Of a DNA stretch of 60,327 nucleotides, positions 21,685 through 32,800 are shown in pieces. The position numbers were made by a program, and so were the translations under genes. The notes below the pieces were generated by a model that made no database searches, had not been told where the DNA came from, and was given only the letters and a program-made list of their open reading frames with translations. Origin of the DNA: Labyrinthula sp. Ha (taxonomy: Eukaryota > Sar > Bigyra > Labyrinthulida > Labyrinthulaceae); NCBI GenBank assembly GCA_015227615.1, contig JAALGZ010000091.1, forward strand, positions 1 through 60,327, given 5' to 3'. Numbering within the stretch: the stretch's first letter is position 1; each line of letters begins with the position of its first letter.

Positions 21685-24600
21685 TCCAAACTACACAGAA
21701 ATAGTTTCTGTACAACCTGTTTCAGGTACTTGAAATTGAAATTTCTAACATGAAAATATCAAGCTGCGGAACTCATGTGAATTTTTCATTTCTTGATGAA
21801 ATTGGTTTGATCTTTTTAGAGGTTTGAATATTCTTTAGATTTTATTATATCCGTAGCTGGGTAAATTAAGAATTGAATTTGAGCATAAGGTACAAAATGT
21901 GCTATCAGAGAGCCTCAATTTCATAATTCTAGATTCCGCGTTATGGAATTACTTTAAACCTACAATCCAATGTCTAGTTGATACCGCTACAGTTACATGG
22001 CTTTAAGATTAATTTATAATATTTACTGTGATATATCTCTTCTTTACTCAAACCTTTTCTTTTTTAAAACTAGACCTAAAATATTAGAATCTAGTTAAAT
22101 TCTAAGTTTTTTTCGAAAATAACATTAAAAATACCGAATTATCTTTTCAGATTCTTCCTCGGTCCTTAAGCGATAGAGAGAATTGCTTTCCCCCCCTTCT
22201 TCTTTGACGGCTATAAATCGTACAGTGATCATTCAATTTTAGAAAAGCAAAATTTAATAAAAAGATGACTTTTCTTCTGTTAATGGTGTGCTAATGGAAT
22301 AGAAAGGAGAGCTAGTCTCTAAAAAGCAACTAGGTAGGTCAAGCTAAATATTTCTGTTGAAATAAAAAAAATATTCCTCAGAGACTTCTGTTTTTTTAAC
22401 TTCATTTGCTCATCTGGGAGGGATCTCACGTTTTGGGCAGGTTCGAAACAGAATTTCAGTGACCCCGCCCTATCTAAGATCTTAATGTGCACCCAGATAA
22501 ACATGGACACATTTATAAATAATTTCCACCAATATTCTTAAAATTGCCAAAATGAGAGAAATAAAGTCATTTGGGCTTTTTTTTGCAAGTGCTCTATGAA
22601 GATGCAGTAAGAATTTCTGGTGTATTATGTGGGATAAAAAATTGAGATGAAGAGTAAGGAGTTATATGTCACTTCAAAGTACTCTCTTAAGAATTTCAGC
22701 AAATCTTAGACAAGCATTCATTTTACATTTATATATAAGTAATATATTCATAACCCAGCATTGAAACACTTACTTTATTGCTTCAGGATATGAGCTCGGA
22801 TGTAGAATATTCTTCACAACAACCATATACAAGAATTCCAACAAACAGTATAGCTTGGTAGCAAAATAAAATTATCTCAGTCGCTACAATAATATCATGA
22901 ATTAACATATTTTGTATAATACATTAAGTGGGTATTTTATTTGCTACTGGGCCTCCTTGTTTCTTAGTTTCCCTTTGTCCCTCCAAAAGTCATATCATCT
23001 TTGTCGGGGATAGAAAGAATATCAGATACAGAAACCTTTTTTTAATGTTAAGAAAGTTACATTTACTTCCACCCCTAATCTATAGGTTCAGAGTTGTAAA
23101 ACAGAATGAAGAATAAGAATAATGGCTCTTGTTAAAAAATATTACTTAACACCTTCTGCAAGAAGCATATTTGAAACAAAAAATAGTGTATCTTAGAGTT
23201 TTCTCCAAAAAAATTAGTTCACACGCACTTTACTACAAGAAAAAAACTGTGTTTATAATAAGGTCAGTCACAGTTCTATCCCCTCTTATTTAATGTATAG
23301 TTAAGTAATACTTTAGCTGTACCTATTAGCACTGTTAAGCTTCTGCCTGATTATGAGTAATAAGAAAGATATTGTTGCACTATTTTTCAGTATTTTAATT
23401 AAGTTTATAATAAAATACAGTAATCCTAATATTATTCCATTTGTGAGGCATTCAAAGATATTTTTTGTTGATTGGAACATTCAGAAAAATGGTTGGCAAG
23501 GTATATCTATACCAATACATTCTTCATTGCCTAGTGCCCCAGTATTGTAAAACTACCCAAATAATTACGATTACATAAATCTATGTTAATTTACTGTTCT
23601 ATTAGCCATGTCACAAGTTTTTTAATTTTGGGAATAGTTCTTGTTTCTAATTCATCTATTATGTCGGTAATTTAGCATATATGTTTAATTTTGGCAGAAA
23701 AATCATATAACTACAGAAAATGTTATTGGGTTTACTCTGCGAATATTAAAAAAAATCATAGCATTGTACTTAAGAGATTCAACAACATACTCTTAAGAAT
23801 CAGTGTGCTCATAAAAAATGCTAAGTTGATGCATTTTACTACTATAAAGAAGACATTATCAACCTTGGAAGACACAAGTAATTACAAGAAAACATGTTAA
23901 AGTGAAAGTGCAGACTTAGTTTTTTAAAGAAAATAAAAATTCAGATAGAATTAATCGAATGACAAGATGATGCACCAATTTAATCAAGTTTATAAACAAA
24001 TTGTTAAATAGAACCTACTTAATCACTTTCTCCAAGAAAATAATTTAACCCGACGAAGTCTATTCTATATCAACTCAAGCGGTGTGGGGAACTTTTTTGA
24101 ATCAATCTATAAATAAAATAACTGTGGATGCTAAAGATAAAAAAGGTCCAAGCCCTTCATTCGACAGGCAGAGTTATTAGACGATCTAAAGTAGTTGAAC
24201 TGAGGTTCGTTTTGGATTTAAGCATCAAACTCCTCGCAAAAATACCTCTCATGATGTTATTAATTAATCTTCTGTTGATCGTAGTAACGAGTTTTAATTT
24301 CATCTGATTCTGCGTTGTCTTTCTCTTTTCTAAGTTTATTTTTGTTTCTGTTACTTGTTGATCTTTGGTAAGTTATGTAACCAATAGTCTCTTTGAGTCT
24401 CTCAAACAAACTAAACTTGTCTTGGCTTTATTTTGCAGGATAATTTGTAACTGTATTAAATCAACCAACAACTTGTATTATATTTTCAACTAATAGTTAT
24501 TTGAATTTTACCAAATCATAGTGTTTTGTTGAGAAAGGTTGAACGAATCTCGACACAGAGCAAAGGCAATCCTTAAGCGAATATTATCGCTAACCTTGAA

Positions 24601-26056
24601 ATATCTAGTGATAAATTAATCGAGAAAAGCATGGCAAATTTACCTAAAATCCAAGTTTTGCAAGAAAAGATGACATGAAAATTTCAGAAAGCCTTTCTTT
24701 CTAAAAATTGCACCAGGTTTCATATGAAAAAATTAAACCATTCTTAAGCGGAATTCGGATGGCCACTGTCATGTAAAATCACAAACAACAAATGAAAAAT
24801 CTGTCTTGCGCCTAGAAGTTTCTTCACAGAAATCCCGGTCACAAGCAACAGTGTTACAATGCTAGGATAGAAATTTTGGTTTCAGAAAAACCAAAATTTC
24901 GAAAACAAAATCTCCGAAAAAAATTGCTAAATCTGAGCGAGTACTGTAATAATATCTACGTTTTTGGCTTGTTTCAAAGCTTTTAAAATTTTCTTTTAAT
25001 TTATAAGAATTAATTTATTTGAGCTATGAAGTTTTGGAAGTATATTTCCTTTTAAAATCTTGAAGGAATCAGTAAGAAAGACTTAGAAAAGTTAGCTTTA
25101 ATATCTTTCAGAGGCTTTTCTTCTATTCCATTGCAAGTTCTTTATAACCGAGGAAATTATTTGTGTCAATTTATGTGCTGAGAATCTTTCCTTCTTAAGA
25201 GCATTTTACCCAACCGTACAATCTAATCTGGTAATCTGTTAGAATTTTTTAAAACAAGAAGTCACCCAAACAAAAAAAATAATTTGTCTTCATCATTTGG
25301 TTTTTTATTTTCTTTTTCCTTAGTTCTTTTTTTTATGTTTCTTTGTCTTTTTTCTTATATTTTTTTTCATATTTATAGTATATAAAAAGTCTTTCTTTTT
25401 TTTGCACAGTGTTTTTTGTTTGTAAGTGAAGAATTTTTTAGATAAACTGGTTCCTTCAATATCCCATAGATAATGATTTCCTTCTTAATTTAAAGAGTCT
25501 ATAATTTTCCTCTAAGTCTAAAAAATTGAATACCAATCTTTTGAGTTTCACCTTGTTAAAATCCTTTTGCTGCTTTAAATTAACTTTCTTTGGGTTCACT
25601 AATACCAACGGGATTGAGTTTTGGAAGGCCGCGTCTATTAAGGAAATAAGTGCTTTTGTGCCACACGACTTTAAATTTGTGAAAAAAAGCAAATGGACAA
25701 AAGCTCAATCAAAGTAGAAGAACTAGGCCTGAAACCAGAGAACCAAACTGTCCCAAATAATGAGTGGATCCTATTAAGAGGTTCAGAATCAGAAATTATG
25801 TTTGAAGTGCTTCAGATCTTTGCTGTAAACATACTTAGATGGAAAAGAACCTCATCACACAGGTTTTCTGAGGAAAAAATCAAGAAAAATGGTTTTAAGA
25901 ACAGAACGCTAAGATGCAATGTTCAATGAGTTTCTTCACCTATTTGCACTCTTGAGTTAAACTTCAAGTTTGATCTAAGTCTAGAAAAGTGCATCTTCTA
26001 AAATAAGAACCTTAAAACTCAGGACTTGAAGTTAAATTGGATCCAAATGAAAGAAG
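21685..26056. other. Non-coding AT-rich stretch
   Basis: No ORF here shows a recognisable domain or sustained coding character. Short ORFs are present on both strands, including 25526-25717 and 25693-25929 on plus and 25456-25692 on minus. The last three adjoin a coding-like tract and might belong to it. I see no tRNA, rRNA or snRNA. A pyrimidine-rich patch lies at about 25300-25400. Confidence 0.5.
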
Positions 26057-26431
26057 GTTCTGTTCAGACCTAAAGGAAATGAATTAAAAATTCTAAGGTA
26101 CTTAGGCTTAGCTGCCACCAGTTTGGTCAATGTTGAAGTTGCATTACATCATAAGTTTCCAGGTGTGCACTTCAACAGGTCTTTAGTTAAACGTGAACTA
26201 AAAAGACTTAGAAATTAAAAAAGAAACTCTGAAGACACTAACGTTCAGATTCCAATAAGACCTGGTCAACAGTGTTTAGCAAACGGAGGAAGATTTGAAA
26301 TGTATTCTCTCAATGAAGAGAATGGAAGGCCAACACTCAAAGGAATAAGTTTTGAAACTAAACTACAGAAAGAACTAGTTGATCTGTACTCTGATTCAGT
26401 TCAGATCCACACAACTTTAGCAACTAAGTAG
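26057..26431 (+). pseudogene. Unrecognised coding-like tract, probably a decayed gene
   Basis: One plus frame stays open over about 125 codons with a single in-frame TAA (26216-26218), in DNA where other frames are full of stops. The first part contains KILRYLGLAATSLVNVEVA and HHKFPGVHFNRSLVKREL; the second contains QIPIRPGQQCLANGGRFEM and SFETKLQKELVDLYSD and ends at TAG (26429-26431). No ATG opens the frame. A related upstream stretch may be the ORF 25693-25929 (NNEWILLRGSESEIMFEVL) in another frame. I do not recognise the family. It could be a host pseudogene or an exon set whose introns I cannot place. Confidence 0.35.
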
Positions 26432-27300
26432 TTTTTCTTATAATAATCATCTACTTATATCCTACCTTGTGAGTTTTCCGAACGTACTGACTCACTTAAC
26501 TCTCAGGGTGTTTCCTTATCTCAGCAAAAATTTTCACCGTCGGGGAGTTTTTCAAGCATACTCACCCCCCTTCGCATCCCTTAACCCGACCCTCATCCCA
26601 AGCACTCACTCCCCTAACCCACATCCTTATTTTCCAAAAACTGTTTTACCTCCCAACCCTTATCCTTTTTCTTATTCTAGAATATAATAACATAAATAAT
26701 AAATACCTTGTTGGGGTTTAAATATTCTTCTTGAGATGTTTCTTTTGTTGTTTCTTTCATATACGTTGCTAAAGTTTAGCTTTTCTTCGAAAAGGCTAAC
26801 CCTAGCCCCGTGCAGTTTCTCAACTGCTTAAATTTCAAACTTCTAACATCCTTCATATAAATATAGCTTCTCTTCACTAAACTGCTAGTTTGTAAGTTTA
26901 ATATATATATGTATATATTCTATTCTTCCTATTAGTTAATAGAGGGGAGGTGAATTTCCTTTACACATTTGGTATTAGTGTGATTGCAGTTTTTAATTCT
27001 TTTTCTTACTGTTTTTTTTAATATTTTGGGTAATTGGATTATTCCATGAGATAATTCATCCAATGAAATTAAGTGGCCTTTGGAAGGCTGGCCTCGATAA
27101 ACCCTATTCCTCACTCCATGCAACGCATTAGTTCATTAAATACTTCTGGTCAAAAATTGTAGAAAACATCCTGAATGGAGCAATAATTCTTTTTTTTTCC
27201 TTAGTTTCAGCATTTAAAATAAATAAATTTGACCAACCTTCGCTAACACAATAGCGCTCTACCGAGAGAGGTTCCCAGACTAGGTCCAGTCTCGAAATTT
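26432..27300. other. Non-coding stretch upstream of eL30
   Basis: This is AT-rich DNA with a cytosine-rich patch at 26560-26670 (repeated CCC runs) and a short TATATA run near 26898-26918. No credible ORF and no RNA gene were identified. Confidence 0.5.
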
Positions 27301-27310
27301 CCCAAAATTA
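27301..27310 (+). promoter_or_regulatory. CCCAAAATT motif upstream of eL30
   Basis: CCCAAAATTA lies 50 nt before the eL30 start codon. The same core precedes polymerase iota (28189-28215) and the amino-acid transporter (34622-34700). A promoter role is inference from recurrence and position. Confidence 0.35.
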
Positions 27311-27360
27311 GGCGCAAACTGCACAAACCCAAATCGATCAACAAACCATCAAAAATAAAA

Positions 27361-27680
27361 TGGGAAAGAAAAGCAAAAATACTTCAAACTTCAATGCGAA
27401 GCTTAAACTCGTGATGAAAACAGGTAAGTACTCTCTAGGATACAAGCAGGCCATCAAAGCACTTCGAAGTGGAAAAGCTAAGACTGTTATCGTTGCTAAC
27501 AACTGCCCTTCCTTGAAGAGATCTGAAATTGAATACTACGGATTCCTTGGAAAAACCGATATCCTATTCTTTTCTGGTGGAAACAATGAACTTGGAACTG
27601 CTGCGGGAAAATACTTCAGAGTTAGTTGCATTGCAGTTACAGATCCAGGTGACTCTGACATACTTGAGAAAGAAGAATAG
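27361..27680 (+). CDS. RPL30: 60S ribosomal protein L30 (eL30)
   Basis: The product is a protein of the large cytosolic ribosomal subunit, 106 residues and full length for the family (the human protein is 115). Recognisable blocks are [36 protein letters not shown], the L7Ae-type fold core, [14 protein letters not shown] and the DPGDSDI end typical of eukaryotic L30. There is no intron in the coding sequence. The start at 27361 gives the expected lysine-rich MGKKSK N-terminus, and the upstream context is AAATAAA ATG. It is tail-to-tail with eL41 on the opposite strand (about 325 bp between stops), so two large-subunit proteins lie side by side. Confidence 0.97.
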
Positions 27681-28004
27681 ATTTTCATGTTCCTGATACC
27701 TTCAATTTAACCCCTAATGCGTTCCTTTTTCTCTTTCAAATACATTCTTTTATTAAATAAGTTGCTAGTTCGATAATTTACAGGCAGAGCGAACTAATCT
27801 GCAAGAATATAAAAAAGAATATTCCATCCTTCAAATGGAACTTTACATTCTTCAAAAGGTTATTCAAATTTCGTGGATATGCAATGATAAGCGAATTAAG
27901 AGATTCCTAGAAGCAACTTTAAGATTTTAAGGGGGTTGAATGCACACTTTCAAGCAATGTTTATCAATGAAAAAATCTCAGCGAGCCGCAGAGAGAGGGT
28001 TCAA

Positions 28005-28124
28005 TTACTTTGCTCTCTGTCTCATCTTTCTTCTCTTTCTCTGTAAACGTCTAGTTCTTTTCTTCTTCCATTTCCAGCGCATTTTTGCGCGTGACTTCTT
28101 CCACGGATTACTCTTATGAGCCAT
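28005..28124 (-). CDS. RPL41: 60S ribosomal protein L41 (eL41), possibly with an N-terminal extension
   Basis: The minus-strand ORF from the ATG at 28080-28082 encodes the 25-residue eL41, ending LQRKRRKMRQRAK. The family protein is 25 residues of almost only Arg, Lys and Trp and ends RKRRKMRQRSK, so the match is near complete. An in-frame ATG 14 codons upstream (28122-28124) adds MAHKSNPWKKSRAK. If the mRNA starts above it, scanning ribosomes would make a 39-residue form. The shorter start is canonical. The gene is divergent from polymerase iota; 117 bp separate the outer start codons. It is easily missed because of its size. Confidence 0.92.
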   Translation of the reverse strand: MAHKSNPWKKSRAKMRWKWKKKRTRRLQRKRRKMRQRAK

Positions 28125-28241
28125 TGTCGATTTTCTTTTTTCAAATCCTCTTTTCTTTTGTTGGATTCAAAACAAATTTCTTAAATTACCCAAAATGTTC
28201 TTGCCCAAAATTGATTACAGTTTTCCGTTAGAAAGAAGACA
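28125..28241 (+). promoter_or_regulatory. Divergent promoter region between eL41 and polymerase iota, with CCCAAAAT motifs
   Basis: This 117-bp gap between the eL41 upstream ATG and the polymerase iota ATG must serve both genes. It holds ACCCAAAATG (28188-28197) and GCCCAAAATTGAT (28203-28215), the latter 26 nt before the polymerase ATG. The motif is shared with eL30 and the transporter. Confidence 0.4.
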
Positions 28242-29844
28242 ATGAAAATTATCTTGTGTTTTGACTTGGACTGTTTTTATGCCCAGGTGGCTGTTGTCTT
28301 GAATCCATCATTAAAGGGAAAACCAGTTGGCGTAAAACAAAAGTATTTGTTAGTGTATATGCATTTTTTCTATTAAACACTATATAGAACCTGTAACTAT
28401 GAAGTAGTTAGCCAAATAAGTTGAACCTTTAGGCAAGAAGACTTGGAGTACCGAAAATGGTGTCTGTCTCTGAAGCTAAAAAGAAATGTCCAAGTTTAAT
28501 TGTTGTTGATGGCTCAGATCTCACTCCCTTTCGAGAAGCAAGTGAAAAGATAAACAACTTTTGGTTTGAGAAAGTTCAAAGCTATAAAGGAGGAATGGTG
28601 GAGAAGAAAGGATTTGACGAAGTTTTCATTGATGTTACTGGAATGGTGGAATCTCGAATTCAATCGTTTCATTTCTTGGTTGATGATGAGAAACGAGCTA
28701 AACTTTTGGGAGGAACTGTGATAGAAAGTGCTGATGTCCAAGAGGAAGAATACAAGAAGCTTGCAGTAGCCAGTCAAATTGCTCAAGAATGGAGATCAGA
28801 GGTGTTTGAAAAACTTGGGTATACGTGCTGCGCAGGAATATCTTCTGGAAAAGTTGGTGCAAAATTTGCTGTGAACCATGTACTTGCTGTATTTTGTATA
28901 GTTTAGAATAAACCCAATGGCCAGGCTGTCTTGTTCTCAAGTACTCTAAAGCAGTTTCTCATGGAAAAACCAGTTCGCTCAATTGTAGATTTTGGGTATT
29001 ATCTTATTTTCAGCAAGGAGTTGGAAGCGCTTTGAACCGAGATTTATATAGTGCTGTTAAACAATATCATTTTGAAGGAGGGAAAATGTTTGATATAGAT
29101 TATCACCAACTCACCTGTAAAATGATTGCTGAAATAGGCAAAAGTTACTTAATGAAAAATGTCAAACCTGTTGATTCTGCACAATTTGTCTGGAACGTTA
29201 TCAATGGTGAAGACATTTCAGCGTTAACCCCGAGCTCTCCCTTCCAAAAGAACATTAGTGTCGAAACTACTGATCTTCCTCATCCCACAGATCTAAAAAC
29301 TGTCTTGAACCGGCTTCCACAGATCTTCAAAACCTTGGTTGACCTGATTTTCCAACGCATGAGAAAAACTCAAGAACTGCCTGAGAAACTTAAACTTACC
29401 CTATGCCACAAGCCCAAAGGTGCCAAAGGATGGGGTGACTGGATCGTAAAAACAAAGTCTAGAAATATAATGTATTCGGAGGATAGATATTTTTCTATCG
29501 TTGGGTTTGGGGCTACCGCCTTCTTGAAGTCGACTGAAATCTTAGCTAAGAGTTTGTTCGACTTATATTTTACTGAGATGGAGCGGAAGGAAGAACTCAA
29601 CTTTGTCAGGATAAACATCTCTGTTTTCAATTTCAAAGATGCAAAGCAAGTAGCCCGGAACCTAGCCTCTAAACCAATCAGTGCATATTTTTCTAAATCT
29701 CCTATCCCAAAGAAACGAATGAAAGGCATGCATACCTCAAAGAAACCACAGAAAAAAACTGTTGATCAGGATAAGGAAATAGAATTTATAGAGATCTTAG
29801 AACCTAAACAAAAAGAAGAAATTATAGATCTCTCTGTTGATTGA
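28242..29844 (+). CDS. POLI: DNA polymerase iota (Y-family), five exons with tiny introns
   Basis: This is a translesion DNA polymerase. Exons as I read them are 28242-28354, 28388-28403 (16 nt), 28433-28879, 28907-28984 and 29014-29844, giving 494 residues. Introns of 33, 29, 27 and 29 nt are all GT-AG. Exons 1-3 join to read KQKYLLVTCNYEARRLGVPK, almost the human iota sequence. Catalytic acids are in FDLDCFYAQV (metal site) and GFDEVFIDVTGMVE. CAGISSGKVGAKFAVNH|NKPNGQAVLF is the palm-thumb junction. The little-finger region is in exon 5 (NGEDISALTPSSPF). Residues 437-444 (SKPISAYF) look like a PCNA-binding PIP box. The end, EEIIDLSVD, looks like a SUMO-interacting motif. The upstream in-frame TGA at 28212 supports this start. 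Confidence 0.93.
28355..28432 (+). other. Two introns of polymerase iota flanking a 16-nt exon
   Basis: Intron 1 is 28355-28387 (33 nt, GTATAT...TATAG). The microexon 28388-28403 encodes the end of V plus TCNYE. Intron 2 is 28404-28432 (29 nt, GTAGTT...TTTAG). The splice choice is fixed by the conserved VTCNYEARRLG sequence. The other two introns are 28880-28906 (27 nt) and 28985-29013 (29 nt). Confidence 0.9.
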
Positions 29845-32800
29845 ACAGGTTCTACGCAGCATTTTGTAACAGAGCAGCATGAGCTAAGATTTTCATGTGT
29901 TATAGATGATGAGATGCAATGGATATTATTAATTTTTAAAACTCAGCGGGCCATGAGCTCGTATATTACTGGCCCCTGGTGTATTGAATCCTGCATTAGC
30001 ACACTCATGTATTGACCAATACTAACATTTCCTAAGCTATCTCTCTTTGGGCGATATCTAAAGCAATCAATATCCTCGCTAGTAAATTCAAGACTCTCGC
30101 CAAAAGATTTTTCATCACATGAGCTGTTTTGGTTTCAACACTAGTCATAGGTGCAACTTTTTCTCTAGATCTTTTCCTCTGCATTTTTTTGTTTGCTTCC
30201 TCTTCTTTTTGTTTTCTTTACTCTGATGTATTTTTTCCGTGTCTTCTAAGGTTTAACCCTTTATCACGTCTAACTTCAAATCTTCGAAACTTACATTTAT
30301 ATGATTTTATTCCAGAATGTGTTTTTTGGTATTGTTTCAGAGCATATATATATGCAAACTTTGTTTTAAACCTGTCAAACTCAAATTTCGTCTCCTAACT
30401 TTGAATACTCTTTAAAATAAAAAGACGGTGTCTATGATTATATCTCTATTTCCTTAGTCCAGTTACATTATTTCTTCTCTATATATTCCTACATAACATA
30501 TATATTGTCCACACTTATTTCTTACTGTAAGTTTTATATCTCTTTCTTCAGAAGATGCAATGAAGAGGTCGATATGAGGAAGATCAAAAGTTATTTTTTC
30601 GGCGGTGAGAGTTTTTCAGTAAGAGAAATAGAATCTGAAGGAGTAGTTAGTGTTTCTAGTATTTCTATCTGAATGTTTTTTTTTTCTCCCAGATTTATCT
30701 TTTTTATAACTTCTGAGTCCTTACTTGATTAATGTATGTTATATTTTAAACTTGAACTAAATTCGTTTGATTGTCTTATTTAATTATAGTGTGTGAATTG
30801 TGTGTGTGATTCTTATTTCTGTCAAATTCAGAGATTTGTACCAATCATAATTGCGTTTCAAACAATAAAGCCAATGAAAACCAAAGCTTGTATAGAGGGA
30901 AGAAATCTAAATAATTTAACTCCAAAGGTGGCATATTGAACCTAAGGAAGATATTCTAAATTAAAAACTTACAAAAAGACTTTATATGTTCCTAGTAATG
31001 CATTGTATTTATCGCCATTAGTATGTACTACCTGAAGTATGTGCCGGCAGAATTTTTATTCTTGTTGCATATTTATTACATGAGGCTTTTCATCTATTCA
31101 TGTTGTCCCTTTTGCATAAATGTTACATATAGAATTTACTCACAATGTTTTAATATCCATTTATAATTTTCTACACTTGGCAAATTAGAAGAATGTTGCC
31201 TATGTCCGACAGAGGAAAGTGATAAAAATGGACACCACAAATATATATCACCAACATAATACTTAAGTGGAAATCTGGACTTAGTAACTTTATTATAACT
31301 TATTTCCTATTATAAACTTTCATAAAAGAATATAGATTTCTTTCTTTTCAATGAACTTTTTCAGTTACAAGTTCAGGCTCAAGACCAGGAGAAGCCACGT
31401 AAGTGAAACAGTGACTTTTACCCTAGAAGCTGTCGAAAACCTTTCCTACAACTATGGGGTTATCTAATCCGTGTCCTACCCGTTTGTTTTTCACAACTTC
31501 TTAACTGAAATATTACGTATAGAACCTGTTAATAAAGTATAAGAATCTATCTTAGATGTCTATTTAAAAGAAATAATATTACTTCACCAAATTAGACTCA
31601 AAAGAAATTGGAGACTACTTCATAAAACATGCAAAAAGGATATACTTATTTACTTCAGTAACCAAAGAAGTAACTAGCTAGCTATATGATTTGGAAGGTA
31701 TTAACTTACTAGATATATGTTTAAAGACCGATGTACCCTGGAAGTGGTAGAGCGATGAACATGTAAAATTATACCAGTTTTAGTGTTAGACCTGAAACTA
31801 TAAGCAAGCTTTTTGCAGCCAAAAATTTTTGTTTTTTTTGAAAAATTAATGAAACACACTATTTTTTTCGAGCCAAGAATAACTTAAAGTAGGTCTTGCG
31901 GTTGATACTGTTAGACGCTCATCTGAAATAGCAAGAAGTTCATACGAAAGCAAAGTCTCTTAGTACTGACTATTATTAGTATTCCCCACTTGCGGACAGA
32001 AATTATAATATTTTAGTTCTAAAAACCTTAAGGAGTTTGTGTACATTTAAATAAACCTTATATATTTGTCTACAAATTTAGAAAATATGATGTCGTTGTC
32101 GATCCACTCTGTCAGGATCAAACAAAATCTTATACCTTTTTGTAACATTGCCCTGGTAAACTTTTGGGTAGAATCTTTATGGATTGAAAATGATGCTAGG
32201 TCATTGGTATCTGTATATAAGCCAAAACAAGCGTTCTGCACTGACTAATAATCACCTGCTAGTTGTTAAAAGACTGGTCGCTGGAAATATGGTTAATTAC
32301 CAAGAAAATTCAAACTACTTGAGATACAACAAGAAGAAACATTAATTTCGACTGGAGTCTTGAAGCCTCTCTAACTAGACAGGTGGGTAGTAATATACCC
32401 CATACTTCGAAATATTGGAAATTGTCACATAAATAAAACACATGACTCTTCGATGGGCTTCTTGTGTTCATAGTACGAAATCTACTCAACTAAGAACGGG
32501 GGTACATCTCAGAATTGTACTATACCTATGGCCCCAGACAAAAATGTTTACATTAAGAAAACCTTATGGTAGCACAGTGTTCGTGACACTAGCTTCAGAT
32601 TGAAGATGAATCGAATTTCAGCCACTTATAGATCGTTATAGAATAACTGTTAAATACCAAAGATTTCTTTCAGTTTTTTTTTTACTCCTTGGTCAGTAAC
32701 AACATTATGGCAATATGATGATACAAATTCCTAGTAGTGTTGTTTTATACCTTTCTTAACTGACTCAATCGGACAAAGCTCGTTTTTTTTTATGAACCCT

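Noticed and set aside
26469-26687. Proline-rich ORF
   Set aside because: It comes from a cytosine-rich simple-composition patch, with no domain or neighbouring exon signs.
27236-27300. A tRNA-like stretch on the minus strand (GGTAGAGCGCT followed by a CGCTA/TAGCG stem)
   Set aside because: The anticodon-like loop has six rather than seven bases, and no acceptor stem or TTCGA-type T arm is present.
32047-32248. Overlapping ORFs on both strands
   Set aside because: Each is about 60 codons with no motif and no support from neighbours. They look like chance frames.
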